Shown here piece after piece: positions 8,317 to 16,988 of a stretch of 64,000 bases of DNA. The notes beneath the pieces are model-generated. The model saw nothing but the letters and a program-made list of their open reading frames with translations. It did not search any database and was not told the origin of the DNA. The DNA comes from Streptomyces sp. S.PB5 (GTDB lineage Bacteria; Actinomycetota; Actinomycetes; Streptomycetales; Streptomycetaceae). Numbering within the stretch: position 1 is the first letter of the stretch; each line of letters begins with the position of its first letter. The stretch lies in assembly GCF_030403745.1 (NCBI RefSeq), contig NZ_JAQMWP010000029.1, forward strand, positions 31,660 through 95,659, given 5' to 3'. The position numbers and the translations under genes are program-made.

Positions 8317-10013
8317 TTCTCAGGCCTTTCGGCAGGTACGACTTCGGGGTCGGGGGTATCGGTGGAGTCTTCGTCTGGTTCGGGCGCGCCCGGGGCCTGG
8401 TCGTACAGGATCCCGGCGAGATCGCCGAGCTCCTCCGGGACCTTCGCGGACTCGCTGCGGCCGAGTCCGGCCATCTCGACGACCGTGACACCGTCGGCGC
8501 CCTTGACCGCCCGCACCCAGACTCGGCGGCGCTGGATGAAGAGGGAGGCGGCGAGACCGAAAATCGCGGCGACGGCTCCGGTCAGGGCCCAGCCGCTGGC
8601 GGGCTGGCGGGTGACCTGGAAGTTGGCCCACTCGGCGGTGGACTCATAGGTGATCGAGCCGGCGCCGCCGGGGAGCTTCATGGTCTGGCCGGGCTTGAGG
8701 TTCTGCCTCTGCTGCTTGCCCTCGGCGTCCTTGAAGCCCTTCATATGCGACTTGTCGAGCTGGTACACGCTCTGCGGGATGCCCGAGTCGACGCCGAGGT
8801 CGCCGTGGTAGCTCAGGAGGGTCAGCACCGGGTTGCCGAGCGCCGGGAAGGTGGACGCCGTCTCGCTGCCCTTGGTGTAGGTGGGCAGGAAGAAGGCCTC
8901 GAAGCCGAGCTGCTCCCGCTTGCCCTGGGCGTTGCGGTAGCCGTCCATGACCTTGACGACACCGGAGGAGGTGACGTTGTTGTCCAGCGGGAGCAGCGGG
9001 ACCGCGTCGCGGTAGACGACGTTGCCCTTGCCGTCGCGGACCGTGAGGAGGGGGGCGTAGCCGTGGGCGGTGAGATAGACCTTCGAGTCGCCGATCGCCA
9101 TCGGCTTGTTGACCTTGATGACGGTCTTCTTGTCCTTGCCGTAGGCACCCACGGCGTAGGTGACCTTGGCCTGGTAAGTGCGGGGGGTGCCGCGGTTGGG
9201 GCCGGTCTTCTCGTAGGTGCCCTGGAAGTCGTTCAGGGTGAAGCTGAACGGGTCCAGGTCGTCCTGGGTGAAGAGGGTGCCGGACTTGAAGTCGTCGTAC
9301 TGCGTCATCGTGTTGGAGAAGCCGTCGCCCTCGACGATCAGCTTGTTGCCCTCCATCTTGAACAGCTGGCCCCAGGCGAAGGCGATCAGCATCACGATGA
9401 GGGCGAGATGGAAGGCGAGGTTGCCGACCTCCCGCAGGTATCCCTTCTCGGCGGCGACGTTGTCCCCGGTGAGGTGGGCGCGGAAGTGGCGCTTCTTCAG
9501 GAGCGCGAGCGCGGCCTCACGGACCTGCTCGGGCTCGGCCTCGGTACGCCAGGTGGTGTACGCGGGCAGCCGGGTCAGCCGCTTCGGGGCACCCGGCGGG
9601 CGGCCGCGCAGCTGACCGACGAACTGCCAGGTGCGGGGCACGATGCAGCCGATGAGGGAGACGAACAGCAGGATGTAGATCGCGGAGAACCACACCGAGC
9701 TGTAGACGTGGAAGAGGCCGAGCTTGTCGTAGACGTCCCCGAGGGTGGGGTTGGCCTTGCGGAAGTCGGCGACCTTCGTCTCGTCGGTGCCGGTCTGCGG
9801 GATCAGCGAGCCGGGGATCGCGCCGAGCGACAGCAGCAGGAGCAGCAGCAGCGCGACCCGCATCGAGGTGAGCTGCCGCCAGAACCAGCGGGCCCAGCCG
9901 ATGACGCCCAGCGCGGGCATGCTCAGGCTCTCCTCGGGCGCGGTGGAGAGCTGGGAGCCGGCGGCGCCGAGTTCCTCTTCGGCGGTGGGCGCGTTGGTCG
10001 TGGTCTTGCTCAT
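8313..10013 (-). CDS. resB: Cytochrome c biogenesis protein ResB
   Basis: A 566-residue ResB/Ccs1 family protein. Three membrane helices are in the N-terminal 220 residues (TSMRVALLLLLLLSLGAIPG, FSAIYILLFVSLIGCIVPRTW, LAFHLALIVMLIAFAWGQLF). A large extracytoplasmic domain follows, then a final helix (WALTGAVAAIFGLAASLFI) and an acidic C-terminal tail. ResB forms the System II heme lyase with CcsB. Its ATG lies three bases after the ccdA stop and it overlaps ccsB, so tlpA-ccdA-resB-ccsB is one operon read leftward. Confidence 0.94.
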   Translation of the reverse strand: MSKTTTNAPTAEEELGAAGSQLSTAPEESLSMPALGVIGWARWFWRQLTSMRVALLLLLLLSLGAIPGSLIPQTGTDETKVADFRKANPTLGDVYDKLGLFHVYSSVWFSAIYILLFVSLIGCIVPRTWQFVGQLRGRPPGAPKRLTRLPAYTTWRTEAEPEQVREAALALLKKRHFRAHLTGDNVAAEKGYLREVGNLAFHLALIVMLIAFAWGQLFKMEGNKLIVEGDGFSNTMTQYDDFKSGTLFTQDDLDPFSFTLNDFQGTYEKTGPNRGTPRTYQAKVTYAVGAYGKDKKTVIKVNKPMAIGDSKVYLTAHGYAPLLTVRDGKGNVVYRDAVPLLPLDNNVTSSGVVKVMDGYRNAQGKREQLGFEAFFLPTYTKGSETASTFPALGNPVLTLLSYHGDLGVDSGIPQSVYQLDKSHMKGFKDAEGKQQRQNLKPGQTMKLPGGAGSITYESTAEWANFQVTRQPASGWALTGAVAAIFGLAASLFIQRRRVWVRAVKGADGVTVVEMAGLGRSESAKVPEELGDLAGILYDQAPGAPEPDEDSTDTPDPEVVPAERPEK

Positions 10014-10016
10014 CGA

Positions 10017-10793
10017 TCAGATCCCCACAGTGAAGCCGCTGGACCAGACCTGCATCTCCTGCACGATGCGGTCCCACGCGCCGGTGAGCAGCAGCACCCC
10101 GGTCACGATCATCATGGTGCCGCCGATGCGCATCACCCAGACGTAGTGCTTCTTGACCCAGGTGAAGGCGCCGAGCGCCTTGCGGAAGGCTACGGCAGTC
10201 AGCACGAAGGGCACACCGAGGCCGAGGCAGTAGGCGACGGTCAGGACGGCACCGCGCAGGGCACTGCCGTCCTGCATGGCGAGGGACTGCACGGAGGACA
10301 GCGTCGGCCCGATGCAGGGAGTCCAGCCGATGCCGAACAGCGCGCCCAGGAAGGGGGCACCGGCGAGACCGGTGGAAGGCCTGGTGTGGAAGCGGAACTC
10401 GCGCTGGGTGAGCCAGGGCATCATGCCCATGAAGAAGACGCCCATGAGGATCATGAGCACGCCGAGCACCTTGGTCAGAATGCCCCGCTCCTCCTGGAGG
10501 GTCTGACCGAAATACCCGAAGAGTGCCCCGCCGGAGACGAACACGACGGTGAAGCCCAGCACGAACAGCGAGGCACCCGCAGCCATCCGCCCGCGCCTGG
10601 CCTCCGCCAGGTCAGTGCCGCTGACGCCCGTGACGTACGACAGATAGCCGGGGACGAGCGGCAGGACGCAGGGGGAGAAGAAGGAGACGAGTCCGCCGAG
10701 CACGGCAATCGGCAGGGCAAGCACGAGAGCGCCGTTGAGGACGGTCCCGTTGCGGCCCACCACCGCCTCCGCGAGTGTGTACGTCGCGCTCAC
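10017..10793 (-). CDS. ccdA: Cytochrome c biogenesis thiol transporter CcdA
   Basis: A 258-residue membrane protein with six predicted helices. The redox-active cysteines sit in FFSPCVLPLVPGYLSY near residue 42 and in GIGWTPCIGPTL near residue 160, the signature pair of CcdA/DsbD-beta proteins. It carries electrons across the membrane to extracytoplasmic thioredoxin-like proteins such as the TlpA/ResA protein encoded just upstream. The GTG start lies one base after the tlpA stop, so translation is coupled. Confidence 0.94.
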   Translation of the reverse strand: MSATYTLAEAVVGRNGTVLNGALVLALPIAVLGGLVSFFSPCVLPLVPGYLSYVTGVSGTDLAEARRGRMAAGASLFVLGFTVVFVSGGALFGYFGQTLQEERGILTKVLGVLMILMGVFFMGMMPWLTQREFRFHTRPSTGLAGAPFLGALFGIGWTPCIGPTLSSVQSLAMQDGSALRGAVLTVAYCLGLGVPFVLTAVAFRKALGAFTWVKKHYVWVMRIGGTMMIVTGVLLLTGAWDRIVQEMQVWSSGFTVGI

Positions 10794-10794
10794 G

Positions 10795-11397
10795 TCACTT
10801 CTCCGCGAGCACAGGCTTGATCATGCCGAGCAGGTTCTCCTCGCCGAGCGCCATCAGCGCCCGAGCCGCAAGCTTGCCCTCCCGGTCAATGACCAGTGTC
10901 GTGGGGATCAGCTGCGGGTTCAGCGTGCCCTTCTTGAAGCGAAGCATCTGCTTGCCCGTCGGGTCGTACAGGCTCGGGAAGGTGACCCCGAACTCCTTCT
11001 CGAAGTTGATCGCGGAGGTGGTGTTGGTGTCCCGGGTGTTGATGCCGACGAACTGGACGCCCTGGTCCTTGTACTTCGCGTAGACGGCCTGGAGGTTCTT
11101 GGCCTCGGCCCGGCACGGCGTGCACCAAGAGCCCCAGATGTTGACGACGAGGACCTTGCCCTTGTAGTCGGCGGTGGAGAGCTCACCGCCGTCGATGGTC
11201 TTGCCGGAGAGCACCGGGGCGGTGTCCCGCTTGCCCTGCGCGACCGTGTCAATGCCGTTGTTGCCGGTGACGAATTTGGTGTCACCGGTGCCGCCCGACG
11301 TACCGCCGGAGCTGCACGCACTCAGGGTCAGCGCGGCTGCGGCGGCCGTGGCGGTGAGCAGGACGGTTCGACGGCTGGTGCGGGTCACGGCACTCAT
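10795..11397 (-). CDS. TlpA/ResA-family thiol-disulfide oxidoreductase lipoprotein
   Basis: A 200-residue exported thioredoxin-fold protein. The signal sequence ends in a lipobox (LTLSACSSGG), so it is membrane anchored through a lipidated cysteine. The active site is WGSWCTPCRAEA (CxxC) near residue 100 and the cis-proline region is LIPTTLVID. As the first gene of the tlpA-ccdA-resB-ccsB operon it probably reduces apocytochrome c cysteines before heme attachment, using electrons from CcdA. Confidence 0.92.
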   Translation of the reverse strand: MSAVTRTSRRTVLLTATAAAAALTLSACSSGGTSGGTGDTKFVTGNNGIDTVAQGKRDTAPVLSGKTIDGGELSTADYKGKVLVVNIWGSWCTPCRAEAKNLQAVYAKYKDQGVQFVGINTRDTNTTSAINFEKEFGVTFPSLYDPTGKQMLRFKKGTLNPQLIPTTLVIDREGKLAARALMALGEENLLGMIKPVLAEK

Positions 11398-11443
11398 GTG
11401 AAAAGTTTCGCATGCCCGTTCTGGGGATCTTGCGCACCCCCCT

Positions 11444-11461
11444 TGCGGGCGGAAACCCGCA
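11444..11461. terminator. Short GC hairpin
   Basis: A six-base stem TGCGGG/CCCGCA with a six-base loop lies just beyond the stop of the NodB-like lipoprotein gene and upstream of the tlpA-like gene. The stem is short and no T-tract follows, so a terminator role is only suggested. Confidence 0.35.
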
Positions 11462-11463
11462 TT

Positions 11464-12753
11464 TCAGGCGGCGTTCGCAGGGCTCTCGGACGTGTTCCCC
11501 GAGGTGTCCTTCATATACGTGTTCCAGCCACCGGCGGGCCGCTGTCCGACATCCAGCGTCCGCAGCCTGGCCAGCACCTCCGGCTTCTGTACGTCCATCC
11601 AGTCCACGAACTGCCGGAAGGAGACCAGCCGCACATCCTCGCCCTTCTCCTTCTCCGCCGCGATGTGCTTCAGCGCCTCCTCCACCGCGTCCATGTAGAT
11701 GCCGCCGTTCCACTGCTCGAAGTGGTTGCCGACGAAGAAGGGGGCGCGGTTGGTCTCGTAGGCCCGCTTGAAGCCGGATATGTAGGCCCCCGCGGCCTGC
11801 TCGCGCCAGGCGGGGTAGTTGTGGGTGGGGGCGTTGGTGGAGTTGATCGACTGGTTGGCGAGCATGTTGTAGTCCATCGAGAGGACCTCGAAGCTGCGCC
11901 CGGGGAACGGGACCGCCTGGAGCGGCAGGTCCCACAGCCCGTTCTTCTTCTCCGGCCAGACCTGCCGGCCGCCGGGCGAGGAGGCGTCGTAGCGCCAGCC
12001 GAGTTCCTTCGCGGTCGGCAGCAGATTGTCCTGGCCGAGGAGACAGGGCGTACGGCCGCCGACGAGTTCCTTGTCGTAGTCGAAGGGGAGCGCGGGCAGG
12101 TCGGTCCACCCGGTGTTGGTCCGCCACTCCTTCACGAAGGCCTTCGCCTGGTCGATCTCGCTGCGCCACTGCTGGGGCGTCCAGTTGCCGACGCTGCCGT
12201 GTCCGGCGCAGAAGTGACCGTTGAAGTGGGTGCCTATCTCGTGCCCTTCGAGCCATGCCCGCCGGACGTTGGTCAAGGTCGCCTTGACGTGCTCGTCGGT
12301 GAGGTAGCCGATGTCGGAGGCGCCGACGGGGTTGTTGGGCGGGTCGTAGAGGCGCTTCTTCGACTCGGGGAGCAGGTACAGCCCGGAGAGGAAGAAGGTC
12401 ATGTGGACGCCGTGCTGCTTGGCGAGGTCGAGGAAGCGCGGGAAGAGCCCGTTGCCGACTTCGCCCGCGCCGTCCCAGGAGAACACGACGAACTGCGGCG
12501 GGGTCTGGCCCGGCTCCAGCGGCGTCGGTTTGGCGGGCTGGTGGGGCTGCTTGCCGGTGTAGGAGGTGGAGCCGTCGCCGAGGGGGCGGACGGGGTGGGT
12601 CTGCGGGCTGGGCTTGTTCCCGGCGCCGCCGGTGGAACCTCCGGCAGGGCTCGGCCCGTCAGACGGGGTGAAGGAGCCGCAGCCGGCGAGTCCCAGGGCG
12701 GCGGCGCCTCCCACGCCGAGTCCGAGAGCTCCCCTTCGCGTGAGAGTGCGCAT
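11464..12753 (-). CDS. NodB-like polysaccharide deacetylase-type lipoprotein
   Basis: A 429-residue exported protein. The N-terminus has a twin-arginine pair and a lipobox (MRTLTRRGALGLGVGG then LAGCGS), so Tat export with lipidation is likely. After a Pro/Ser/Gly linker comes a NodB-homology-like barrel: FVVFSWDGAGE replaces the usual TFDDGP, and HEIGTHFNGHF supplies an HxxxH zinc site. FFLSGLYL and LPFDYDKELVGGRTP are also in keeping with the fold. Only one of the two canonical aspartates of motif 1 is present, so the reaction may differ from N-deacetylation. The ATG at 12753 is chosen over a GTG at 12771 because GGGGA precedes it. Confidence 0.78.
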   Translation of the reverse strand: MRTLTRRGALGLGVGGAAALGLAGCGSFTPSDGPSPAGGSTGGAGNKPSPQTHPVRPLGDGSTSYTGKQPHQPAKPTPLEPGQTPPQFVVFSWDGAGEVGNGLFPRFLDLAKQHGVHMTFFLSGLYLLPESKKRLYDPPNNPVGASDIGYLTDEHVKATLTNVRRAWLEGHEIGTHFNGHFCAGHGSVGNWTPQQWRSEIDQAKAFVKEWRTNTGWTDLPALPFDYDKELVGGRTPCLLGQDNLLPTAKELGWRYDASSPGGRQVWPEKKNGLWDLPLQAVPFPGRSFEVLSMDYNMLANQSINSTNAPTHNYPAWREQAAGAYISGFKRAYETNRAPFFVGNHFEQWNGGIYMDAVEEALKHIAAEKEKGEDVRLVSFRQFVDWMDVQKPEVLARLRTLDVGQRPAGGWNTYMKDTSGNTSESPANAA

Positions 12754-12890
12754 CGCTTCCCCGTTCGTCACGTTCTCTGGTGGTCACCCATTCAGAGGAC
12801 GTGACGTACGGAGGCGTTCCGTCTGTTTTTCGTTGATTACGTAACAGAAGCCATGAACCGGAACTCGGGAGCGGAACCCAGGAGCGGAAC

Positions 12891-13574
12891 TCAGGCCCCG
12901 AAGGCCTTGTCCTTGCCCTTCACCGGCTTGGCCCCGGCCCGCAGATGCGCGGGGACGAGGTCGATGGCGGGCTCGCTGTAGCCGACGGAGACGATCTTGT
13001 CGCCCTGGTAGGTGAAGGTCGTCAGCGAGGCCAGCGTGCACTGCCGCCGCCGCGGGTCGTGCCACAGCCGCCGCTTCTCGACGTACGACCGCACGATCCA
13101 GATGGGCAGCTGGTGACTGACGAGCACGGCCTCGTGCCCCCGCGCCGCGTCCTTGGCCGCGTCCAGCGCCCCCATCATGCGGACGACCTGGTCGACGTAC
13201 GGCTCACCCCACGACGGCTTGAAGGGGTTGACCAGGTGCTTCCAGTTCTCGGGCCGCTTGAGCGCCCCGTCGCCGACGCCGAAGGTCTTGCCCTGGAAGA
13301 CGTTGTCGGCCTCGATGAGCCGCCCGTCGGTCGCGAGGTCCAGCCCGTGCGCCTTGGCGATCGGCGTAGCGGTCTCCTGCGCGCGCTCCAGCGGGGAGGA
13401 GCAGACGTACGTCACGTCCCGGGAGGCGAGGTGCTCGGCGACCCGGTCGGCCATCTGCCGCCCCAGCTCGGAGAGGTGGTAGCCGGCGAGACGGCCGTAG
13501 AGGACCCCGTCGGGGTTGGCGACCTCGCCGTGCCGCATGAGGTGGACGACGGTGATGTCAGTGTTGCCGGTCAT
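12891..13574 (-). CDS. Histidine phosphatase (phosphoglycerate mutase-like) family protein
   Basis: A 227-residue protein with the catalytic RHG in VHLMRHGEVAN (residues 14-16) and the second histidine in VLVSHQLPIW. The Leu-Ser-Glu-Leu-Gly-Arg-Gln segment after it is typical of the branch that includes alpha-ribazole and broad phosphatases. Substrate is not evident. The ATG overlaps the hemL stop by four bases (13571-13574), so it is translationally coupled to tetrapyrrole synthesis; this order, hemL then phosphatase, suggests one transcript. Confidence 0.87.
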   Translation of the reverse strand: MTGNTDITVVHLMRHGEVANPDGVLYGRLAGYHLSELGRQMADRVAEHLASRDVTYVCSSPLERAQETATPIAKAHGLDLATDGRLIEADNVFQGKTFGVGDGALKRPENWKHLVNPFKPSWGEPYVDQVVRMMGALDAAKDAARGHEAVLVSHQLPIWIVRSYVEKRRLWHDPRRRQCTLASLTTFTYQGDKIVSVGYSEPAIDLVPAHLRAGAKPVKGKDKAFGA

Positions 13575-14890
13575 GCTGCCGTGGCCTCCGCTGCCGCACG
13601 GGCCGCCGCCGGGAGGGCGTCGGCGATCTTCTGAACCGCCCGCTCGTCGTGAGCGGTGGACACGAACCACGACTCGAAGGAGGAGGGCGGCAGATAGACG
13701 CCCTGTGCCAGCATCGAGTGGAAGAACGCGGTGAAGCGGAACGACTCCTGCTTCTTGGCGTCCTCGTAGTCCCGCACCTCACGGTCGGTGAAGAAGACGG
13801 AGAACATGTTGGACGCGCTCTGCAGCCGGTGCGCGACACCTTCCTTGGTGAGCGCCTCGGTGACGAGCGACTGGATGGTCGCCGACACGGCGTTGACCTT
13901 GTCGTAGGCGGCGTCGTCGAGCAGCCGCAGCTGGGCGAGGCCCGCGGCGGTGGCGACCGGGTTCCCGGAGAGGGTGCCGGCCTGGTAGACGGGCCCGGCG
14001 GGGGCGAGGTGCGCCATGACGTCGGCACGGCCGCCGAAGGCCGCGGCCGGGAAGCCGCCGCCCATGACCTTGCCGAAGGTCATCAGGTCGGGCCTGACCC
14101 CGTCGATCCCGTACCACCCGACGCGGCTGGTGCGGAAGCCGGTCATGACCTCGTCGGAGATGAAGAGGGCGCCGTTCTTGGAACAGGCGTCCTTGAGCCC
14201 CTGGTTGAACCCGGGCCGCGGCGGGACGACGCCCATGTTGCCGGGCGAGGCCTCGGTGATGACGCAGGCGATCTCGCCGGGGTGCCGGTGGAAGGCCTCG
14301 TGGACGGCTTCGAGGTCGTTGTACGGCAGGACGATGGTGTCGCCGGCCTGGGCGCCGGTGACGCCGGGAGTGTCGGGGAGCGCGAAGGTGGCGACCCCGG
14401 AGCCGGCGGCGGCGAGAAGGGAGTCGACGTGACCGTGGTAACACCCGGCGAACTTGATGACCTTGGTGCGCCGCGTGAACCCGCGGGCGAGCCGGATGGC
14501 CGACATGGTGGCCTCGGTCCCGCTGGAGACGAGCCGCACCTGCTCAAGGGGCTCGATCCGGGCGACCATCTCCTCGGCGAGCGCGACCTCGCCCTCACCG
14601 GGCGTACCGAACGAGGTGCCGCGCGAGACGGCGTCCTGCACGGCGGCGATGACCTCGGGGTGGGAGTGCCCGAGGATCATGGGACCCCACGAGCAGACCA
14701 GGTCGACGTACTCGCGGCCGTCGGCGTCGGTGAGATACGGACCACGGCCCGACACCATGAACCGGGGCGTACCGCCCACGGCACGGAAGGCGCGCACCGG
14801 GGAGTTCACGCCGCCCGGTGTGACGGCGGCCGCACGGTCGAACAGGGCCTGTGAGGCAGGCGCATCGTATGAATAGGGCGTTTCGCTCAT
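13571..14890 (-). CDS. hemL: Glutamate-1-semialdehyde 2,1-aminomutase
   Basis: A 439-residue class III PLP aminotransferase. The PLP lysine is K274 in TFGKVMGGGFP, with FISDEVMTGFR binding the cofactor and SSGTEATMSAIRLARG near residue 125. It converts glutamate-1-semialdehyde to 5-aminolevulinate, the second step of the C5 pathway whose first enzyme, HemA, is encoded at 49622-51391 in this window. The ATG at 14890 has GGAGAA about ten bases upstream and gives the standard length. The downstream histidine phosphatase gene overlaps it. Confidence 0.96.
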   Translation of the reverse strand: MSETPYSYDAPASQALFDRAAAVTPGGVNSPVRAFRAVGGTPRFMVSGRGPYLTDADGREYVDLVCSWGPMILGHSHPEVIAAVQDAVSRGTSFGTPGEGEVALAEEMVARIEPLEQVRLVSSGTEATMSAIRLARGFTRRTKVIKFAGCYHGHVDSLLAAAGSGVATFALPDTPGVTGAQAGDTIVLPYNDLEAVHEAFHRHPGEIACVITEASPGNMGVVPPRPGFNQGLKDACSKNGALFISDEVMTGFRTSRVGWYGIDGVRPDLMTFGKVMGGGFPAAAFGGRADVMAHLAPAGPVYQAGTLSGNPVATAAGLAQLRLLDDAAYDKVNAVSATIQSLVTEALTKEGVAHRLQSASNMFSVFFTDREVRDYEDAKKQESFRFTAFFHSMLAQGVYLPPSSFESWFVSTAHDERAVQKIADALPAAARAAAEATAA

Positions 14891-15184
14891 GACCTGCGAC
14901 TTCTCCGACTTCTCGGACTCCGGTTGCCGACTTTCCTCCTCAGGGTAGGCCAGCGGCCCTGACCGACCGCTGCCTGTGGCCCGACGGCATCTGCGAAACT
15001 GGCACCTGATACACACAGCTCACACGGCCCGCGGGGTCTGGAGGCTGCGAAGATCCCTGTGAGGATCCTGCGGACAGGTGTTTCAACGCACGTTTCGGCG
15101 GGCGGCCGCGGGGGAGGTCACTGACACGATGATCGGGTTGCGCGGCGGGGGCCACGCGTCCTAGAAAAGCAGTCGGGTGGAGAT
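14891..15184. other. Intergenic region between hemL and the divergent conserved gene
   Basis: This 294-base gap separates divergent genes and should hold promoters for hemL and for the gene at 15185. I see no clear palindrome or consensus promoter. The sequence GGGTGGAG six bases before 15185 is a good ribosome-binding site for the rightward gene. Confidence 0.4.
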
Positions 15185-15826
15185 ATGCATCGCGGTGGCG
15201 GGCTGGGCGAGGGGACTGACGACCTGGGTCCTCGACGTGCCCGGCGAGGCAAGCACCGGCGCGACGCGGAGGAAGCGGCCGCAGAGGCACGCCAAGCTCA
15301 CGGCGTTCCGAATGAGACAGAGCACGACGACCGACGTATCGAACGTCGGATCGATCGGTTGAGGGCGGGGAGCAGGAATGGTGGTCGGGTGGGGGTGACG
15401 TACAAGTACTTCGGCGCGCCCGACGGCGCGACCGCGGCCCGCGTCCCGATCTCGATGCGCCCCGAGGAACTCGGCGGCGACGAGCTCGGGATGAACGGCA
15501 TGTTCACCAAGATCAAGCCGGAGACGATGGCCGCGATGGTCCTCACCGGCATCGAGGGCGTCCCCCTGCACAAGGTGCCCCCGCTGGAACTCGTCGTCCT
15601 GCACCCCGACTACGCCGTGGTCAAACTCCCGATGACGGTCGTGGACCCGCTGCGCGGCATCGGCGAGGAGGCCGTGGGCGCGGCCGCGTTCATCTGGTCG
15701 ACGGTCCCGGACCGGGGCGGTCCGCGGGACGCGTTCAACGTGTACCAGCTGCTGCACGAGTGGCAGGACTTCAGCCACCGTCTGCACGAGGCGGGGCATC
15801 AGCCGTACTGCCTGGTGTGGCCCTGA
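15185..15826 (+). CDS. Conserved protein of unknown function
   Basis: A 213-residue protein with no family I can name. Residues 1-65 are Arg/Glu-rich and hydrophilic; from about residue 70 (VTYKYFGAPDG...) the sequence is a compact mixed alpha/beta domain ending in LHEWQDFSHRLHEAGHQPYCLVWP. The ATG at 15185 has a good ribosome-binding site (GGTGGAG, six-base spacing). However, third-position G+C in the first 65 codons is clearly lower than in the rest, so a later GTG at 15389 or 15395 could be the true start. It is divergent from hemL. Confidence 0.7.
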   Translation: MHRGGGLGEGTDDLGPRRARRGKHRRDAEEAAAEARQAHGVPNETEHDDRRIERRIDRLRAGSRNGGRVGVTYKYFGAPDGATAARVPISMRPEELGGDELGMNGMFTKIKPETMAAMVLTGIEGVPLHKVPPLELVVLHPDYAVVKLPMTVVDPLRGIGEEAVGAAAFIWSTVPDRGGPRDAFNVYQLLHEWQDFSHRLHEAGHQPYCLVWP

Positions 15827-15878
15827 GCCTCAGCCCGGTCTCGATCCCGATCCCGGTCCGCCGCGGCCCTGAGCGGCC

Positions 15879-16241
15879 TCACGCGGCCGGGTAGGGTTCC
15901 CGTCCCGTCAGCTTGCGGGCGAACAGACCGATCAGTGTGGCGTTGACCAGTCCGCACAGGACCGTACCGGCGGAGAAGAGCACCGGGCTCAGCCAGTCCA
16001 GCGACGAGTTCCACGCCAGGGCCGCCGTCAAGGGCATGCTGACGATCATGCCCAGCGGAGCCGTGGCCAGGGTCGGCCAGATACCGGCGAATCCGGGGTC
16101 CGGGGACAGATAGACGGCCCACAGGAAGAACCCCAGCGACACCCCGACCAGCCCGAGATAGGCGCGGGAGAGCCAGTTGTCCGTCGCGGGCGCGAGCAGG
16201 GCCTTGGGCTTCTGGAGTCGGGGGCGGACGGAGCGGGCCAT
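15879..16241 (-). CDS. SCO4225-like small membrane protein (paralogue 1)
   Basis: A 120-residue membrane protein. A basic N-terminus is followed by ATDNWLSRAYLGLVGVSLGFFLW and two or three more hydrophobic segments. The middle pattern SPDPGFAGIWPTLATAPLG resembles the Streptomyces SCO4225-type membrane proteins, a family of unknown function (assignment from memory, moderate certainty). The ATG at 16241 has an AAAGG upstream. It lies 67 bases downstream of a paralogue of exactly equal length on the same strand. Confidence 0.75.
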   Translation of the reverse strand: MARSVRPRLQKPKALLAPATDNWLSRAYLGLVGVSLGFFLWAVYLSPDPGFAGIWPTLATAPLGMIVSMPLTAALAWNSSLDWLSPVLFSAGTVLCGLVNATLIGLFARKLTGREPYPAA

Positions 16242-16308
16242 GTCGGTGCCTTTCGCTTGGTTCTTGAAGTCGCTTACGGCTTCTTCGGGTTGAAGAGGTT
16301 GTGGAAGT

Positions 16309-16671
16309 TCAGGCGTGCCGTTCCGCGGCACGGACATCCCGGACGTGATGTGCGAGTGCACCCACCACGGCGGCGTTCACGAGGGCGCAGACGAGCAGCC
16401 ATGCGGCCGAGAGGACCAGCGCCGCCGTCTCGGCCGGACCGCCGTTCCCCTCGACGGTCCCGGGACCGACCGGCAGCACGATGCCCGCGAGCGACAGCGG
16501 CTCCGTGAGCAGCACGGGCGCCATGGCGTACGCGCTGTCCGGAAGGAGGAACGCGACCGGCAGGGAGGCGGCGAAGACCGTCAGATACCCCCGGGCGGGC
16601 CAGTTGTCCGTGGCGAGCGCGAGAAGCCGGCGCAGCCGCGGCAGGCGGCGTGGACGGGCGGCGTTGGGCAT
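16309..16671 (-). CDS. SCO4225-like small membrane protein (paralogue 2)
   Basis: A 120-residue membrane protein that shares layout and motifs with the gene at 15879-16241. Both have a basic start, then ATDNW followed by a tyrosine-leucine start of the first helix, a Pro-rich loop with TAPL or TEPL, and a final helix with CALVNA or CGLVNA. The ATG at 16671 has GGAGGA eight bases upstream. The pair looks like a tandem duplication that has diverged substantially. Function unknown. Confidence 0.75.
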   Translation of the reverse strand: MPNAARPRRLPRLRRLLALATDNWPARGYLTVFAASLPVAFLLPDSAYAMAPVLLTEPLSLAGIVLPVGPGTVEGNGGPAETAALVLSAAWLLVCALVNAAVVGALAHHVRDVRAAERHA

Positions 16672-16988
16672 CGCGGGTTCCTCCAGTTCGGTGTCGTGCC
16701 TGGTCGGCGTGTGTTCTCCACGATGGACCGGCGCCCGCGCCCGGGCATGAGTACGCATGCTCATCCGCGACTGAGTGGTCCCGCATCTCCCCCCGGTCGT
16801 TCGACAGTTTCGTGACAGTCCGAAGGTGACTCCTGTTCCACTTCGTCGGATCGTGCGTATCTTGATCATCGCGCCGCGGCGGATCCTGACCCGATCCGTA
16901 CCGTCCACCTCACATCGACGTACGCGGCCGACGCACATGTCAGCCAGCGACCGGGGGACCCCGTCGCTTACGGGGGAGCACCTTCGCC
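16672..16988. other. Divergent intergenic region
   Basis: This 317-base stretch separates the small membrane protein pair (leftward) from the gene at 16989 (rightward). It is slightly richer in A/T than its surroundings around 16840-16880, as expected for promoters, but I see no strong palindrome or repeat in it. Confidence 0.4.

Noticed and set aside
7075..8649. A 524-codon plus-strand frame opposite ccsB
   Set aside because: It is rich in Gly, Val, Asp and Arg without a fold and is antisense to a clear membrane protein with the WWD motif.
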